From SHLQ01 sp033344795 (GTDB lineage: Bacteria; Actinomycetota; Acidimicrobiia; Acidimicrobiales; SHLQ01), in assembly GCA_033344795.1 (NCBI GenBank), contig JAWPMS010000001.1:682001-746000 (forward strand): a stretch of DNA of 64,000 nt. Reading direction: 5' to 3'. The stretch's first letter is position 1; each line of letters opens with the position of its first letter. Shown here piece after piece: positions 18,167 to 26,662 of the stretch. Under the pieces are notes generated by a model, which worked only from the letters and a program-made list of their open reading frames with translations, was not told the DNA's origin and made no database searches. A program made the translations under genes and the position numbers.

Positions 18167-18616
18167 CTAGGCCCGGTTCTTGGCGTGTTCGATGATGAGT
18201 GGCTGTGGGTTCTGAGCCACGTGAGGATGCTCGGGGCCTGCGTAGACCTTCAGCTTGGTGAGCTGCTGGCGTCCGAGACGAGTCTTCGGGACCATCCCAC
18301 GAACGGAACGACGAACCGCTTCAGCGGCGTCCTTCTTCATGGAGTCGGCGTACGTGGTCTCCTTGAGTCCACCGGGATAACCGGTGTGGGAGTAGACCAT
18401 CTTGCGATCAGCCTTGCCGGCGGTGAGGACAACCTTGTCGGCGTTGATGATGATCACGTGATCGCCCATGTCGAGATTTGGCGTGTACGTAGGCTTGTGC
18501 TTGCCACGAAGACGAAGAGCGACCTCGGTTGCGAGGCGTCCGAGAACGAGGCCTTCAGCATCGACGACGTGCCATGCACGCTCGATCTCTGAACCCTTAA
18601 GTGAATACGTGGTCAA
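18167..18616 (-). CDS. rplM: 50S ribosomal protein L13
   Basis: 149 residues. WHVVDAEGLVLGRLAT near the start, then the GDHVIIINADKV and RMVYSHTGYPGG type blocks and VRGMVPKTRLGRQQL. Uses a TTG start codon at 18616, supported by AGGAG 8 nt upstream and by the conserved sequence beginning at once. Heads the rplM-rpsI-glmM-glmS cluster. Confidence 0.97.
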   Translation of the reverse strand: MTTYSLKGSEIERAWHVVDAEGLVLGRLATEVALRLRGKHKPTYTPNLDMGDHVIIINADKVVLTAGKADRKMVYSHTGYPGGLKETTYADSMKKDAAEAVRRSVRGMVPKTRLGRQQLTKLKVYAGPEHPHVAQNPQPLIIEHAKNRA

Positions 18617-18785
18617 TGTCCGACTCCTGCAACGTGCCGCGTGATGTGTGAGGCGGCCTCAGTCCGAAGATCGAGTCTAGATGCGCGAAATCCACAAACC
18701 AATCCGAAACGCGCCTATTCGCGCGAGAGTTTGCGCCTGACCGAGACACTTCTTACAAGGTTGCGAACATCTGGGAAGTCTCAAC

Positions 18786-19502
18786 ATGGGTAGCGGGTTC
18801 CGTTCTACCGTGAAGGTTGTGTCGAAGATTCTTGTTGTGGATGACGAACCAATGGTCCGCGAGGTGCTGTCGCAATACCTCTCCGCTGATGGTTTCGATG
18901 TGGTCGAAGCCGGTGATGGCGACGCGGCGGTCGCTGCGGTCACCGACGCGCAGCCCGATCTCGTTCTGCTCGATCTCATGTTGCCCAAGCGCAATGGTCT
19001 CGACGTCCTTGGATTCATCCGTGGGACGTCGGCGTTGCCCGTGATCTTGCTGACCGCACGCGGAGACGAGGCAGACCGAGTTCGCGGACTCGAGGCTGGG
19101 GCCGACGACTATGTCGTCAAACCATTCTCTGCCCGCGAGGTGGTGGCTCGGGTCCGTTCGGTGCTCCGCCGCACGCATGACAACATCGCCGCGGCCGCAA
19201 TGCTCACGCAGTTCGGAGATATCGCCGTCGACCCATCACGGTGGGTCGTGACCAAGAACGGCGAGGAGTTGGAGCTCCCCCGCAAAGAATTTGAACTCCT
19301 GAACTGCTTCCTGGCCCATCCAGGCGAGGCGCTCACAAGAGAAGATCTGCTGCAAAAAGTGTGGAGCTCCTCGACGGAGTGGCAGGACCCTTCAACGGTC
19401 ACCGTTCACGTGCGCCGGCTTCGGGGAAGACTCGAGGACGACCCGTCAAAACCAGCACACTTCATGACCGTGTTCGGGGTTGGATACCGTTTCGACCCAT
19501 GA
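18786..19502 (+). CDS. OmpR/PhoB-family response regulator
   Basis: 238 residues from ATG 18786, which has GGGAAG upstream; GTG codons at 18810 and 18819 are plausible alternatives because the receiver domain begins at KILVVDDEP. The phosphoacceptor Asp is in LVLLDLMLPK, the conserved Thr in LLTARGDE and the Lys in VVKPFSAREV. The C-terminal winged-helix DNA-binding domain (LPRKEFELLNCFLAHPGE... to VGYRFDP) is complete. Partners with the kinase 13 nt downstream. Divergent from rplM. Confidence 0.93.
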   Translation: MGSGFRSTVKVVSKILVVDDEPMVREVLSQYLSADGFDVVEAGDGDAAVAAVTDAQPDLVLLDLMLPKRNGLDVLGFIRGTSALPVILLTARGDEADRVRGLEAGADDYVVKPFSAREVVARVRSVLRRTHDNIAAAAMLTQFGDIAVDPSRWVVTKNGEELELPRKEFELLNCFLAHPGEALTREDLLQKVWSSSTEWQDPSTVTVHVRRLRGRLEDDPSKPAHFMTVFGVGYRFDP

Positions 19503-19515
19503 GAGCGCTCGTGCA

Positions 19516-20706
19516 ATGAGACGTTGGAGCACCCTGATCATCGCGCTCGCAGCGCTGGCGACACTCGCAGGCATCGCCGCGACCGTGGCGACAGAGGTTG
19601 TGATGGTCCCCACCTCGAGCGAGCGAACGCAGCTGATTGCGCTACTCGTCTCCATCGCCGCGGTGTCGATCACCATTGCGGTCGTTCTCCGACTCTTTGC
19701 ACCTCGGTCGTTGACTCGCCGCATGCTGGTGGCTGCAATATCTGGACCCGTGGTCGTCGCAGTGGCCTTGAGCGCCGGATCGCGATCGATGTTTCTCAGC
19801 GAACACGACCTTCAATTCCTGCTGATCCTTCTCGCGTTCGCAACGGTTCTCGGCATCGGGGTGATGCACGCACTTGCGCGCCCCCTCACCGATGACCTCG
19901 CCGCCCTCACCGAGGTTGCGCGCCGCATCGGCACGGGCGATCTCGAGGTGCGGGCCGAACTCGAACGAATGGATGAAGTCGGCGACCTCGCATCGGCCAT
20001 CGATTCCATGGCCGAGCAGATCGCCAGCTCTCGAGCAGCGCGCGATGAGGCAGAACGAGAACGTTCGATCACCCTTGCCTCCCTCAGCCATGACGCCCGA
20101 ACGCCGCTCACCAGCATGCGGCTTGCGACCGAAGCACTCCTCGACGGTGTTGCCCCCGACCCGGAGCGGTATCTGCGGACGATCGCCTCCGACATCACCG
20201 CGGTGGAAACGCTGATCTCGGATCTCTTCACGATCGGTCAACTGGAAGCCGGGCGGCTCGAGCTCTCGACGAGCCCCATAGATGTCATGACGACGGTGCA
20301 CGATGTGGTCGAGTGCATGGCGCCGATCGCTGCCGAGAAGACAGTGCAGCTGATGGTGACCGGGCCCAAACGCGCCTCGCTCACCGCCGACCCGTCTCAA
20401 CTGCATCGCGTACTGTCGAATCTCGTCGCAAACGCAATCCGCCATTCTCCCTCCGGCGCGCCAATCTGCATCGAGGTTGACGGCTCGGCCAATCGAATCT
20501 CCGTGATCGACCATGGTGCAGGGTTCCCAGCCGACTTCGTCGACGAGGCCTTCCAACCCTTTCGCCGGCACGACGAGGCTCGCGAGCGAGCACAGGGCGG
20601 GGCCGGCCTCGGCCTCGCCGTATCCAAGGGCATCATCGAGGCCCACAACGGCCGAATCTGGGCGGATCCGGGACCCGGCGGAGCGGTGCACATCGAGCTC
20701 TCGTAG
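19516..20706 (+). CDS. Membrane sensor histidine kinase
   Basis: 396 residues. Transmembrane segments near residues 5-25, 38-58, 68-85 and 96-115 give a mostly membrane-embedded input region with no large extracellular domain. A HAMP domain follows (ARPLTDDLAALTEVARRIGTGD). The phosphorylated His is in SLSHDARTPLTSMR, and the ATP-binding domain has N, G1 and G2 boxes (NLVANAIRHS, DHGAGFP, GGAGLGLAVSKGI). Start taken at ATG 19516, 13 nt after the regulator stop; an upstream ATG at 19480 would overlap it. The signal sensed is unknown. Confidence 0.92.
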   Translation: MRRWSTLIIALAALATLAGIAATVATEVVMVPTSSERTQLIALLVSIAAVSITIAVVLRLFAPRSLTRRMLVAAISGPVVVAVALSAGSRSMFLSEHDLQFLLILLAFATVLGIGVMHALARPLTDDLAALTEVARRIGTGDLEVRAELERMDEVGDLASAIDSMAEQIASSRAARDEAERERSITLASLSHDARTPLTSMRLATEALLDGVAPDPERYLRTIASDITAVETLISDLFTIGQLEAGRLELSTSPIDVMTTVHDVVECMAPIAAEKTVQLMVTGPKRASLTADPSQLHRVLSNLVANAIRHSPSGAPICIEVDGSANRISVIDHGAGFPADFVDEAFQPFRRHDEARERAQGGAGLGLAVSKGIIEAHNGRIWADPGPGGAVHIELS

Positions 20707-20819
20707 GGAAGCGTCAGCCTCGCTATCGCACGATCTCAGGAGCCGTAGTATCTGCGTGACGAACCGTAGGAGCCGACGACCGACCGACTCGGCACACGGC
20801 CCACAAGCGAGGCACACGC

Positions 20820-21689
20820 ATGAAACTCGAGGGTAAGGTCGCCGCCGTCACAGGCGCCGCATCGGGGATTGGTCGAGCGCTGGCCATTTCCCTCGTCTCG
20901 CGTGGCGCAGAGGTTGCGTTGAGCGACGTCGACAGGGCAGGCCTGGAGCGGACAGCGTCGTTGTGCAAGAACTCGAGGACGTTGGTGTCGACCTCGATCG
21001 TCGACGTTGCAGATCGTGATGCGATGCTCGAATGGTCTGCAGATGTAGTCGCCCGTCACGGCAGGGTGAACCTCATCGCAAACAATGCGGGCGTGGCCAT
21101 GTCTGCCGCAGCCGAAGAACAATCAATCGATGACTTTCGTTGGCTCATGAACATCAACTTCTGGGGTGTGGTTCATGGGACGGAGGCATTCCTCCCGCTG
21201 CTACGCCATGCGGGTGAGGGGCACATCGTCAACATTTCGAGCGTGTTTGGCTTGATGAGCATCCCTTCACAGTCCGCCTACAACGCATCAAAATTCGCGG
21301 TACGCGGCTATAGCGACTCCCTCAGAATGGAACTGGAGATGACCGGTAGTCCAGTGTCGGTGACCACCGTCCATCCGGGCGGCATCAAAACGGCAATCGC
21401 TCGAAATGCTCGAGGCCGGGCCGCGAATCCCGATGCCAGCGACCAGGGGCTGTCGACCGGAAGTGTCGACGAGATTGCGGAGCGGTTCGATGACTCTCTT
21501 GCGCGCACTGACCCCGAGAAGGCAGCGAGCCAGATCCTCCGAGCCGTTGAGCGAAACCGGCGACGCGCGCTGATCGGGCCCGACGCGCCCCTCTTCGACT
21601 TCGTGGCGCGCCTCCCGGCCGCAGTGAGTCAGCGCATCACGATGATCGGTGGTCGTCGAGCTCTGGGTAGTGCACTTCCCAGAACGTAA
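20820..21689 (+). CDS. Short-chain dehydrogenase/reductase family protein
   Basis: 289 residues. Classical SDR: cofactor loop TGAASGIG at residues 11-18, NNAGV near residue 90, and the catalytic Ser-Tyr-Lys in NISSVFG and YNASK. The acidic residue DVD at the end of the second strand hints at NAD preference, though with Arg nearby this is uncertain. Substrate unknown. Its last 53 nt overlap the 3' end of truA on the opposite strand. Confidence 0.88.
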   Translation: MKLEGKVAAVTGAASGIGRALAISLVSRGAEVALSDVDRAGLERTASLCKNSRTLVSTSIVDVADRDAMLEWSADVVARHGRVNLIANNAGVAMSAAAEEQSIDDFRWLMNINFWGVVHGTEAFLPLLRHAGEGHIVNISSVFGLMSIPSQSAYNASKFAVRGYSDSLRMELEMTGSPVSVTTVHPGGIKTAIARNARGRAANPDASDQGLSTGSVDEIAERFDDSLARTDPEKAASQILRAVERNRRRALIGPDAPLFDFVARLPAAVSQRITMIGGRRALGSALPRT

Positions 21690-22425
21690 GACCATTGGGT
21701 GGTGCCACGTCCCCGGCTGCCTTCCGATTCTTGGCAGCCAAGATGGCCGGTATGTCGTCGGGGTCGAACTGACCCTCGCCGACGTTGACAAGGGTGCCGA
21801 CCAACGAGCGCACCATCTGGTGGCAGAACGCTGACGCCTGCACCCAGAACTCGAGCATGTCTTGGCCCGCATCGATCCACTCGGCGGACATGACCGTGCG
21901 ATCCATCAGCTTCTCGTGCGCGTCAGGCCCGACGTTTGGACGTTTGCAGAACGAGCTGAAATCGTGCTCCCCGACCACGTGGGTCGCGGCGCGCTGCATT
22001 GCTCCGAGGTCGAGTGGTTCCCAGACATGCCACACGTGGGGACGCAACGGGTCCGGGTGAGGAGAGATCAGAACCTGGTATCTGTATCTGCGCCAGCGGG
22101 CAGAGAATCTGGCATGAAAGTCATCGGGCACACGAGTGATGTTGCTGACGATGATGTCCGGACCGCACAAGCCATTGATCGAACGTTCGAGTTTGTGCGG
22201 GACGACGGGGTTCTGACGGATCATCTCTGGGACATCGAAGCTGATGACCTGGCCGCGTGAATGTACGCCCTTGTCGGTTCGACCCGCTCCCATGATCTCG
22301 ATCGGCTCGCCAAAGATCGTGGCGAGCGCCTTCTCGATCGCGCCCGTGATCGTGGGAACACCCGGGTTGGGCGCAAAACCATGAAAGCCACTGCCGTCAT
22401 ATGCGACAGTGGCTTTCAGTTTCAT
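21637..22425 (-). CDS. truA: tRNA pseudouridine(38-40) synthase
   Basis: 262 residues. AYDGSGFHGFAPNPG at the N-terminus and the catalytic Asp in GAGRTDKGVHSRGQVI; the later SFCKRP and ALFH-like (SAFCHQMVRSLVGTLV) blocks are present. Modifies positions 38-40 of the tRNA anticodon arm. It follows rplQ in the alpha operon, as in most bacteria. The 3' end overlaps the convergent SDR gene. Confidence 0.95.
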   Translation of the reverse strand: MKLKATVAYDGSGFHGFAPNPGVPTITGAIEKALATIFGEPIEIMGAGRTDKGVHSRGQVISFDVPEMIRQNPVVPHKLERSINGLCGPDIIVSNITRVPDDFHARFSARWRRYRYQVLISPHPDPLRPHVWHVWEPLDLGAMQRAATHVVGEHDFSSFCKRPNVGPDAHEKLMDRTVMSAEWIDAGQDMLEFWVQASAFCHQMVRSLVGTLVNVGEGQFDPDDIPAILAAKNRKAAGDVAPPNGLTFWEVHYPELDDHRSS

Positions 22426-22458
22426 CGTGTGAATTCTAACCTGGCCGATGTTTCGAGC

Positions 22459-22484
22459 CGCCGGGAACTCTCCGAGTTCCGGCG
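22459..22484 (-). terminator. Strong hairpin between rplQ and truA
   Basis: Arms at 22459-22470 and 22474-22484 pair over 11 bp with one bulged base around a 3-nt loop. A perfect 12-nt palindrome, AAACTCGAGTTT, lies next to it. No clear U-tract. Likely a partial terminator or processing site at the end of the alpha operon, before truA. Confidence 0.55.
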
Positions 22485-22526
22485 AGAAACTCGAGTTTGC
22501 GGAGGCCCAACGGGCCGACGCAATAC

Positions 22527-22880
22527 TCAGACCAGTTCGATACGTGCCATCGGCGCGTTGTCACCCGAACGGGGGCCGAGCTTCATGATCCGGGTGTATC
22601 CACCTGGACGCTCGACGTAACGAGGGCCGATCTCATCGAAGAGTTTGGTGGCCATTTCCCGGTCACCCAGGAAACGAACGACCTGACGGTGGTTGTGCAC
22701 CCCGCCCTTCTTGGCCTTCGTGATCATTTTCTCGGCGATTGGGCGCATGGCCTTCGCCTTTGCCTCGGTGGTTGTGATTCCCTCGGCGGCGATCAGCGAA
22801 GCAACGAGGTTGGCCATCATGGCTCTCTGGTGTGAGGAACTACCGCCGAAGCGGGGTCCCTTTCTTGGACGTCCTGGCAT
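22527..22880 (-). CDS. rplQ: 50S ribosomal protein L17
   Basis: 117 residues. LGGSSSHQRAMMANL-like N-terminus, AEKMITKAKKG, then GGYTRIMKLGPRSGDNAPMARIELV at the C-terminus. Normal core length with no C-terminal extension, unlike L4, L22 and S3 in this window. Follows rpoA by 6 nt. Confidence 0.97.
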   Translation of the reverse strand: MPGRPRKGPRFGGSSSHQRAMMANLVASLIAAEGITTTEAKAKAMRPIAEKMITKAKKGGVHNHRQVVRFLGDREMATKLFDEIGPRYVERPGGYTRIMKLGPRSGDNAPMARIELV

Positions 22881-22886
22881 GATGGA

Positions 22887-23825
22887 TCAGTCCCTCGTGC
22901 GGAGCGTGAGACCACGCTCGTCCAGCTTCTCGATGACCTCATCGAGCGACTTCTGGCCAAAGTTCGTGATGGCGAGAAGGTCGTCTTCGGTCTTTTCGAG
23001 GAGCTCTCCGACTGAGTTGACCTGTGCACGCTTGAGGCAGTTGCGAGGGCGCTCAGAAAGATCAAGGTCTTCGATCGGCTTCTCGAGATCAGGAGATCCG
23101 GCGACGACCGGGCTCATCTCACCGAGCTCGAGGCCCTGTGGCTCGTCGCTCATCTCTTCGACAAGCTGCACCAACGTGCGAAGGGTTGCACCCGCCGAGG
23201 CGAGGGCGTCACGCGGGGTGATCGAACCGTCGGTGACGATGTCGAGCTCAACTCGGTCGAGGTCAGCTTGCTGATCGACACGTGTTGGCGTGACGACGAA
23301 GGCCACCCGGCGAACAGGCGAATAGATCGAGTCGATGGGGATGACACCGATCGTCTCCGACGTGTTGTTCCGATCGGCGCTCACGTAGCCGGAACCTTGA
23401 TCGACGGTGATGTCGATTGCGAGGTGGCCCTTGCTGTTGAGCGTTGCGAGCGGAAGATCGCCGTTGAGGATCTCGACGTCTGCGTGAGGATGAATATCGG
23501 AGGCAACGACGTCCTTGGGGCCGCGTACGTCAAGACGCAACGTGACCGGCTCGTCGGCGTGTACTCGAAGGACGATGTCCTTCAGGTTCAAGATGATGTC
23601 GGTGACGTCTTCGGCAACACCAGGGATGGTGTCGAACTCGTGCAGAGCGTCATCGAATCGAACTTGGGTGATCGCAGCGCCGGGAATCGAGGAGAGCAGT
23701 GTTCGACGCAGCGAGCTGCCGATCGTGTGACCCAGTCCTCTTTCGAGGGGGCCGATCGCGAATCGCTGCGAATTGCTCTCTTCTTCTCCGATCGCTTCGA
23801 CCGTCGGACGCTGAATGACCAGCAT
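22887..23825 (-). CDS. rpoA: DNA-directed RNA polymerase subunit alpha
   Basis: 312 residues. N-terminal dimerisation domain with RFAIGPLERGLGHTIGSSLRRTLLSS, and C-terminal domain with the helix-hairpin-helix LDLSERPRNCLKRAQVNSVGEL and NFGQKSLDEV, used for UP-element and activator contact. Preceded by a near-perfect GAGGAG ribosome-binding site. A strong hairpin lies in the 72-nt gap after rpsD. Confidence 0.97.
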   Translation of the reverse strand: MLVIQRPTVEAIGEEESNSQRFAIGPLERGLGHTIGSSLRRTLLSSIPGAAITQVRFDDALHEFDTIPGVAEDVTDIILNLKDIVLRVHADEPVTLRLDVRGPKDVVASDIHPHADVEILNGDLPLATLNSKGHLAIDITVDQGSGYVSADRNNTSETIGVIPIDSIYSPVRRVAFVVTPTRVDQQADLDRVELDIVTDGSITPRDALASAGATLRTLVQLVEEMSDEPQGLELGEMSPVVAGSPDLEKPIEDLDLSERPRNCLKRAQVNSVGELLEKTEDDLLAITNFGQKSLDEVIEKLDERGLTLRTRD

Positions 23826-23851
23826 GTTTTCTCCTCGGAACTTCGAAGGCG

Positions 23852-23873
23852 ACCCCCGAGCTGAGCTCGGGGT
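23852..23873 (-). promoter_or_regulatory. Hairpin between rpsD and rpoA
   Basis: CCCCGAGC pairs with GCTCGGGG around a 3-nt loop, with flanking A-U extension and one bulge. It sits alone in the 72-nt gap between the S4 stop and the rpoA ribosome-binding site. Without a U-tract it may be an mRNA processing or stability element, or an S4-type translational control site; the sequence alone does not decide. Confidence 0.55.
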
Positions 23874-23897
23874 GTTACTTACGTTTGATGGGTATTA

Positions 23898-24515
23898 CTA
23901 CTTCGAGTACAGCTCGACGATGAGCTGTTCACGAACGGGGACGTCGATGTGCTCACGCAGCGGAAGCTGGTGGACAACGACTTCGAATTGATCTGATCCT
24001 GCATCGAGCCATGCTGGCTTCGAGCGGTCGAGAACGTCTACGTTCCACTGCAAGGTGACACCGGTGCGCGACTTGTCGCGAACACGGATGACATCCCCTT
24101 GGCGAACCCGGTAGCTCGGGATGTCGACTCGAGAACCGTTGACCTCGATATGGCCATGGTTCACGAACTGACGTGCTTGTGGGCGAGTCGCTGCCCAACC
24201 GGAGCGATACACGACGTTGTCGAGACGCAGTTCGAGGAAACGAAGCATGGTCTCACCGGTGACGTCGGTGCCACGACTTGCCTCGGCGTAGAGGTTGCGG
24301 AACTGCTTCTCGGTCAGACCGTAGGTGAAGCGAGCCTTCTGCTTCTCTTGAAGCTGGAGCAAATACTCGCTGACATTGCCACGACGACGGGTGCGGCCGT
24401 GGTCGCCCGGAGGATACGGACGCTTGTCGAGGGCGATCGTCTCGCCCTTGGTTCCCCAGATGTTGGTTCCGAGGCGACGCGACACGCGTGCCTTTGGACC
24501 GGTGTAACGGGACAT
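23898..24515 (-). CDS. rpsD: 30S ribosomal protein S4
   Basis: 205 residues. MSRYTGPKARVSRRLG start, long form without the zinc-binding Cys cluster, and the S4 RNA-binding domain LRLDNVVYRSGWAATRPQARQFVNHGHIEVNG. Initiates 30S assembly and is a known operon regulator in other bacteria. Follows rpsK by 3 nt. Confidence 0.97.
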   Translation of the reverse strand: MSRYTGPKARVSRRLGTNIWGTKGETIALDKRPYPPGDHGRTRRRGNVSEYLLQLQEKQKARFTYGLTEKQFRNLYAEASRGTDVTGETMLRFLELRLDNVVYRSGWAATRPQARQFVNHGHIEVNGSRVDIPSYRVRQGDVIRVRDKSRTGVTLQWNVDVLDRSKPAWLDAGSDQFEVVVHQLPLREHIDVPVREQLIVELYSK

Positions 24516-24518
24516 GTG

Positions 24519-24908
24519 TCAGACCCTCCGACGTTTTGCGGGACGGCAACCGTTGTGTGGAACGGGGGTGACGTCTTTGATACCAGTGACTTCGATGCCG
24601 GTGTTCGTGATTGAACGGATGGCGGTTTCGCGGCCTGAGCCGGGGCCGCGGACCACAACGTCAACGCGGCGCACACCGTGCTCCATCGCTCGGCGGGCGG
24701 CCTGTTCGGCGGCCATTTGAGCGGCGAACGGAGTCGACTTCCGGGAACCCTTGAATCCCACGTTTCCAGCCGATGCCCAGGACAACGTGTTGCCGGCCTG
24801 GTCGGTGAAGGTGATGATCGTGTTGTTGAACGAGCTCTTGATATGTGCCACGCCATGCGTGACGTTCTTTGACTGCTTGCGCTTCTTGCGCTGTGGCGTT
24901 GGTGCCAT
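24519..24908 (-). CDS. rpsK: 30S ribosomal protein S11
   Basis: 129 residues. NVTHGVAHIKSSFNNTIITF, then GSRKSTPFAAQMAAEQAA and the C-terminal DVTPVPHNGCRPAKRRRV. Normal length. Lies 2 nt after rpsM. Confidence 0.97.
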   Translation of the reverse strand: MAPTPQRKKRKQSKNVTHGVAHIKSSFNNTIITFTDQAGNTLSWASAGNVGFKGSRKSTPFAAQMAAEQAARRAMEHGVRRVDVVVRGPGSGRETAIRSITNTGIEVTGIKDVTPVPHNGCRPAKRRRV

Positions 24909-24910
24909 GA

Positions 24911-25282
24911 TCAGGCCTTCTTCTTTCCAGCTACGGTCTTCTTCGGGCCCTTACGGGTGCGAGCGTTGGTGTGTGTGCGCTGGCCACGGACGGGAAGCCC
25001 GCGACGGTGACGGAGGCCTTGGTATGAGCCGATCTCCATCTTTCGCTTGATGTCCTGGCTGGTCTGACGACGAAGGTCGCCTTCGACCTTCAGGTGTTCT
25101 TCGATAAACGCACGAATTTGTGCGATCTCGGTGTCGGTGAGATCACGGACACGCGTGGTGGGTTCGATCGAGAGCTCGGAGCACAAACGCTGCGCGGAGG
25201 TGAGCCCAATCCCGAAGATGTACGTGAGCGAGATCTGTACTTGCTTGTCACGTGGAATGTCGACGCCGGAAATTCGTGCCAT
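24911..25282 (-). CDS. rpsM: 30S ribosomal protein S13
   Basis: 123 residues. ARISGVDIPRDKQVQISLTYIFGIG at the start, the RRQTSQDIKRKMEIGSYQGLRHRRGLPVRGQ centre, and a basic tail ending KKTVAGKKKA. Follows rpmJ by 6 nt. Confidence 0.97.
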   Translation of the reverse strand: MARISGVDIPRDKQVQISLTYIFGIGLTSAQRLCSELSIEPTTRVRDLTDTEIAQIRAFIEEHLKVEGDLRRQTSQDIKRKMEIGSYQGLRHRRGLPVRGQRTHTNARTRKGPKKTVAGKKKA

Positions 25283-25288
25283 GGCGGT

Positions 25289-25402
25289 TTAGCCCTGCCT
25301 CTGTTTATGTCGGGGATTGGTGCAGATGACCATGACGCGACCGTGGCGCTTGATGACCCTGCAGTTGTCACACATTGTCTTGACGCTTGCGCGAACCTTC
25401 AT
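25289..25402 (-). CDS. rpmJ: 50S ribosomal protein L36 (zinc-binding form)
   Basis: 37 residues: begins MKVRASVKTMCDNC and ends ICTNPRHKQRQG. It keeps the three Cys plus His (CDNC, C, H) that bind zinc, so it is the C+ form expressed under zinc sufficiency. Too short for routine ORF calling but unmistakable between infA and rpsM. Confidence 0.97.
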   Translation of the reverse strand: MKVRASVKTMCDNCRVIKRHGRVMVICTNPRHKQRQG

Positions 25403-25436
25403 GCCTGCGTCCTTTCTCTTCGTACGTTCTTTGCCG

Positions 25437-25661
25437 CTACTTGTAGCGGTAGGTGATTCGGCCTCGTTCGAGGTCGTATGGAGTGAGCTCTACCTGGACG
25501 CGATCGCCTGGGAGAATACGGATGTAGTGCATCCGCATCTTGCCGGAGATGTGAGCCAGAACTTTGTGGCCATTTTCGAGTTCAACACGAAACATGGCGT
25601 TTGGAAGGGGCTCGGTAACGGTCCCTTCCAATACGATCGCGTCTTCTTTTGCTTTCGCCAA
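25437..25661 (-). CDS. infA: Translation initiation factor IF-1
   Basis: 74 residues when started at TTG 25661: the sequence AGGAGG stands 5 nt before it, and the next codons give AKAKEDAIVLEGTV, the normal IF-1 beginning. The frame stays open upstream to 25760, but IF-1 is always about 72 residues, so the longer version is not real. OB-fold: NAMFRVELENGHKVLAHISGK and DRVQVELTPYDL. First gene of the alpha-type operon here; the usual upstream map gene is missing. Confidence 0.95.
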   Translation of the reverse strand: MAKAKEDAIVLEGTVTEPLPNAMFRVELENGHKVLAHISGKMRMHYIRILPGDRVQVELTPYDLERGRITYRYK

Positions 25662-25735
25662 GAAATCCTCCTGTAGTGGGCGAGACGGCACAGCGATGCG
25701 CGCGTCAAGCCAGCGGTTCACGTTAGCGGGCGCGT

Positions 25736-26140
25736 GTGATTCAACCAACTGGAGACGCAAACAATCGCGACTGGCGACCTACGCTCCGTGACGTGAATCC
25801 GATCTCTGTCGACGCTTTCGAACGCGAGGTCTCCAAAGCTCTGGACCTTTTGCCCACCGAACTGGCCGATCTCATGGACAATGTGGTGGTCGTCGTCGAG
25901 GACCGAAACGTCGAAGAACCAACTCTTTTGGGTCTCTATGAAGGTCTGCCCTTGACAGATCGCGACGGATACGGCTTGTTCGATCTCCCTGACCGGGTGA
26001 GCGTATACCGATACGCCCTGTGTGAGCACTGTGAATCACTGGATCAGCTCATCGACGAGATCCGGATCACGGTCATTCATGAGGTGGCGCATCACTTCGG
26101 GATCGATGATGACCGACTCGAAGAGCTCGGATGGGACTGA
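25736..26140 (+). CDS. Metallopeptidase family protein (zincin-like, DUF1025)
   Basis: Up to 134 residues. Ends in the minimal zincin motif VIHEVAHHFGIDDDRLEELGW, with HExxH and the third-ligand region, as in the small PF06262 metallopeptidase family. The family core begins at FEREVSKALDLLP. The start is uncertain: GTG 25736 as given, or GTG 25793, which leaves a 115-residue protein closer to the usual size. Divergent from infA. Function of the family is not established. Confidence 0.8.
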   Translation: MIQPTGDANNRDWRPTLRDVNPISVDAFEREVSKALDLLPTELADLMDNVVVVVEDRNVEEPTLLGLYEGLPLTDRDGYGLFDLPDRVSVYRYALCEHCESLDQLIDEIRITVIHEVAHHFGIDDDRLEELGWD

Positions 26141-26160
26141 ACGCGTGCTAAGCAAACAAC

Positions 26161-26520
26161 ATGGAACAGGACATTCCACCGCCCAATGACGACCAGCCGC
26201 CCCCGTATCAACCTTTGCCACAGGGTCAGGGAATAGGTCCCGGGACGATCTACCCCGAGGAATCGCAAGCCGTTCTCTCCCTCGTATTGAGCATCGTGGG
26301 GCTCGTGGCGTGCGGGGGACTCTTGTGCCCTGTGGGTTGGTACATCGGCAACAAGGAGATGGCCGGGATCGATGCCGGTCGCCGAGATCCCTCCAAGCGA
26401 GACATGGCACAAGCGGGCAAGATCATCGGGATCATCGGCACGGTGCTGACCGCTCTCGCGATTGTGGCTGTGGTGGGCTTTGCCTTCTTGGCCATCGTGC
26501 TGGGCGCCAGCGCGGCCTGA
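26161..26520 (+). CDS. DUF4190-type small membrane protein
   Basis: 119 residues. A proline-rich cytoplasmic N-terminus (about 30 residues) is followed by two transmembrane segments (residues about 38-60 and 88-115). Between them lies the family-typical loop with YIGNKEMAGIDAGRRDP and AQAGKIIGIIGT. DUF4190 proteins are common in actinobacteria and uncharacterised. Located 20 nt after the metallopeptidase gene. Confidence 0.75.
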   Translation: MEQDIPPPNDDQPPPYQPLPQGQGIGPGTIYPEESQAVLSLVLSIVGLVACGGLLCPVGWYIGNKEMAGIDAGRRDPSKRDMAQAGKIIGIIGTVLTALAIVAVVGFAFLAIVLGASAA

Positions 26521-26580
26521 GGTGGCCTGAAAACGCCAATAGTGGGGCAACCAGGTCGAAATAGGCCAAATTGCTTATGA

Positions 26581-26636
26581 AGTCGGTAGTGCTGCCGACT
26601 CGTTTCGGTGGAGCCGAGAGGTGGCGAGAACCTCTC
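26581..26636 (+). promoter_or_regulatory. Two inverted repeats in the leader of the acidic repeat protein gene
   Basis: A first inverted repeat at 26581-26600 (AGTCGG and CCGACT arms) and a second at 26616-26636 with 7-bp arms, GAGAGGT and ACCTCTC, around a 7-nt loop. The second ends 26 nt before the start codon. They may form a leader structure or the first may terminate the DUF4190 transcript. No known riboswitch consensus was recognised. Confidence 0.45.
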
Positions 26637-26662
26637 TAGAACCCGAAAGGCACTCCCACACC

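Noticed and set aside
25662..25760. N-terminally extended IF-1
   Set aside because: The extra 33 codons precede a strong Shine-Dalgarno and TTG start, and IF-1 length is nearly invariant.
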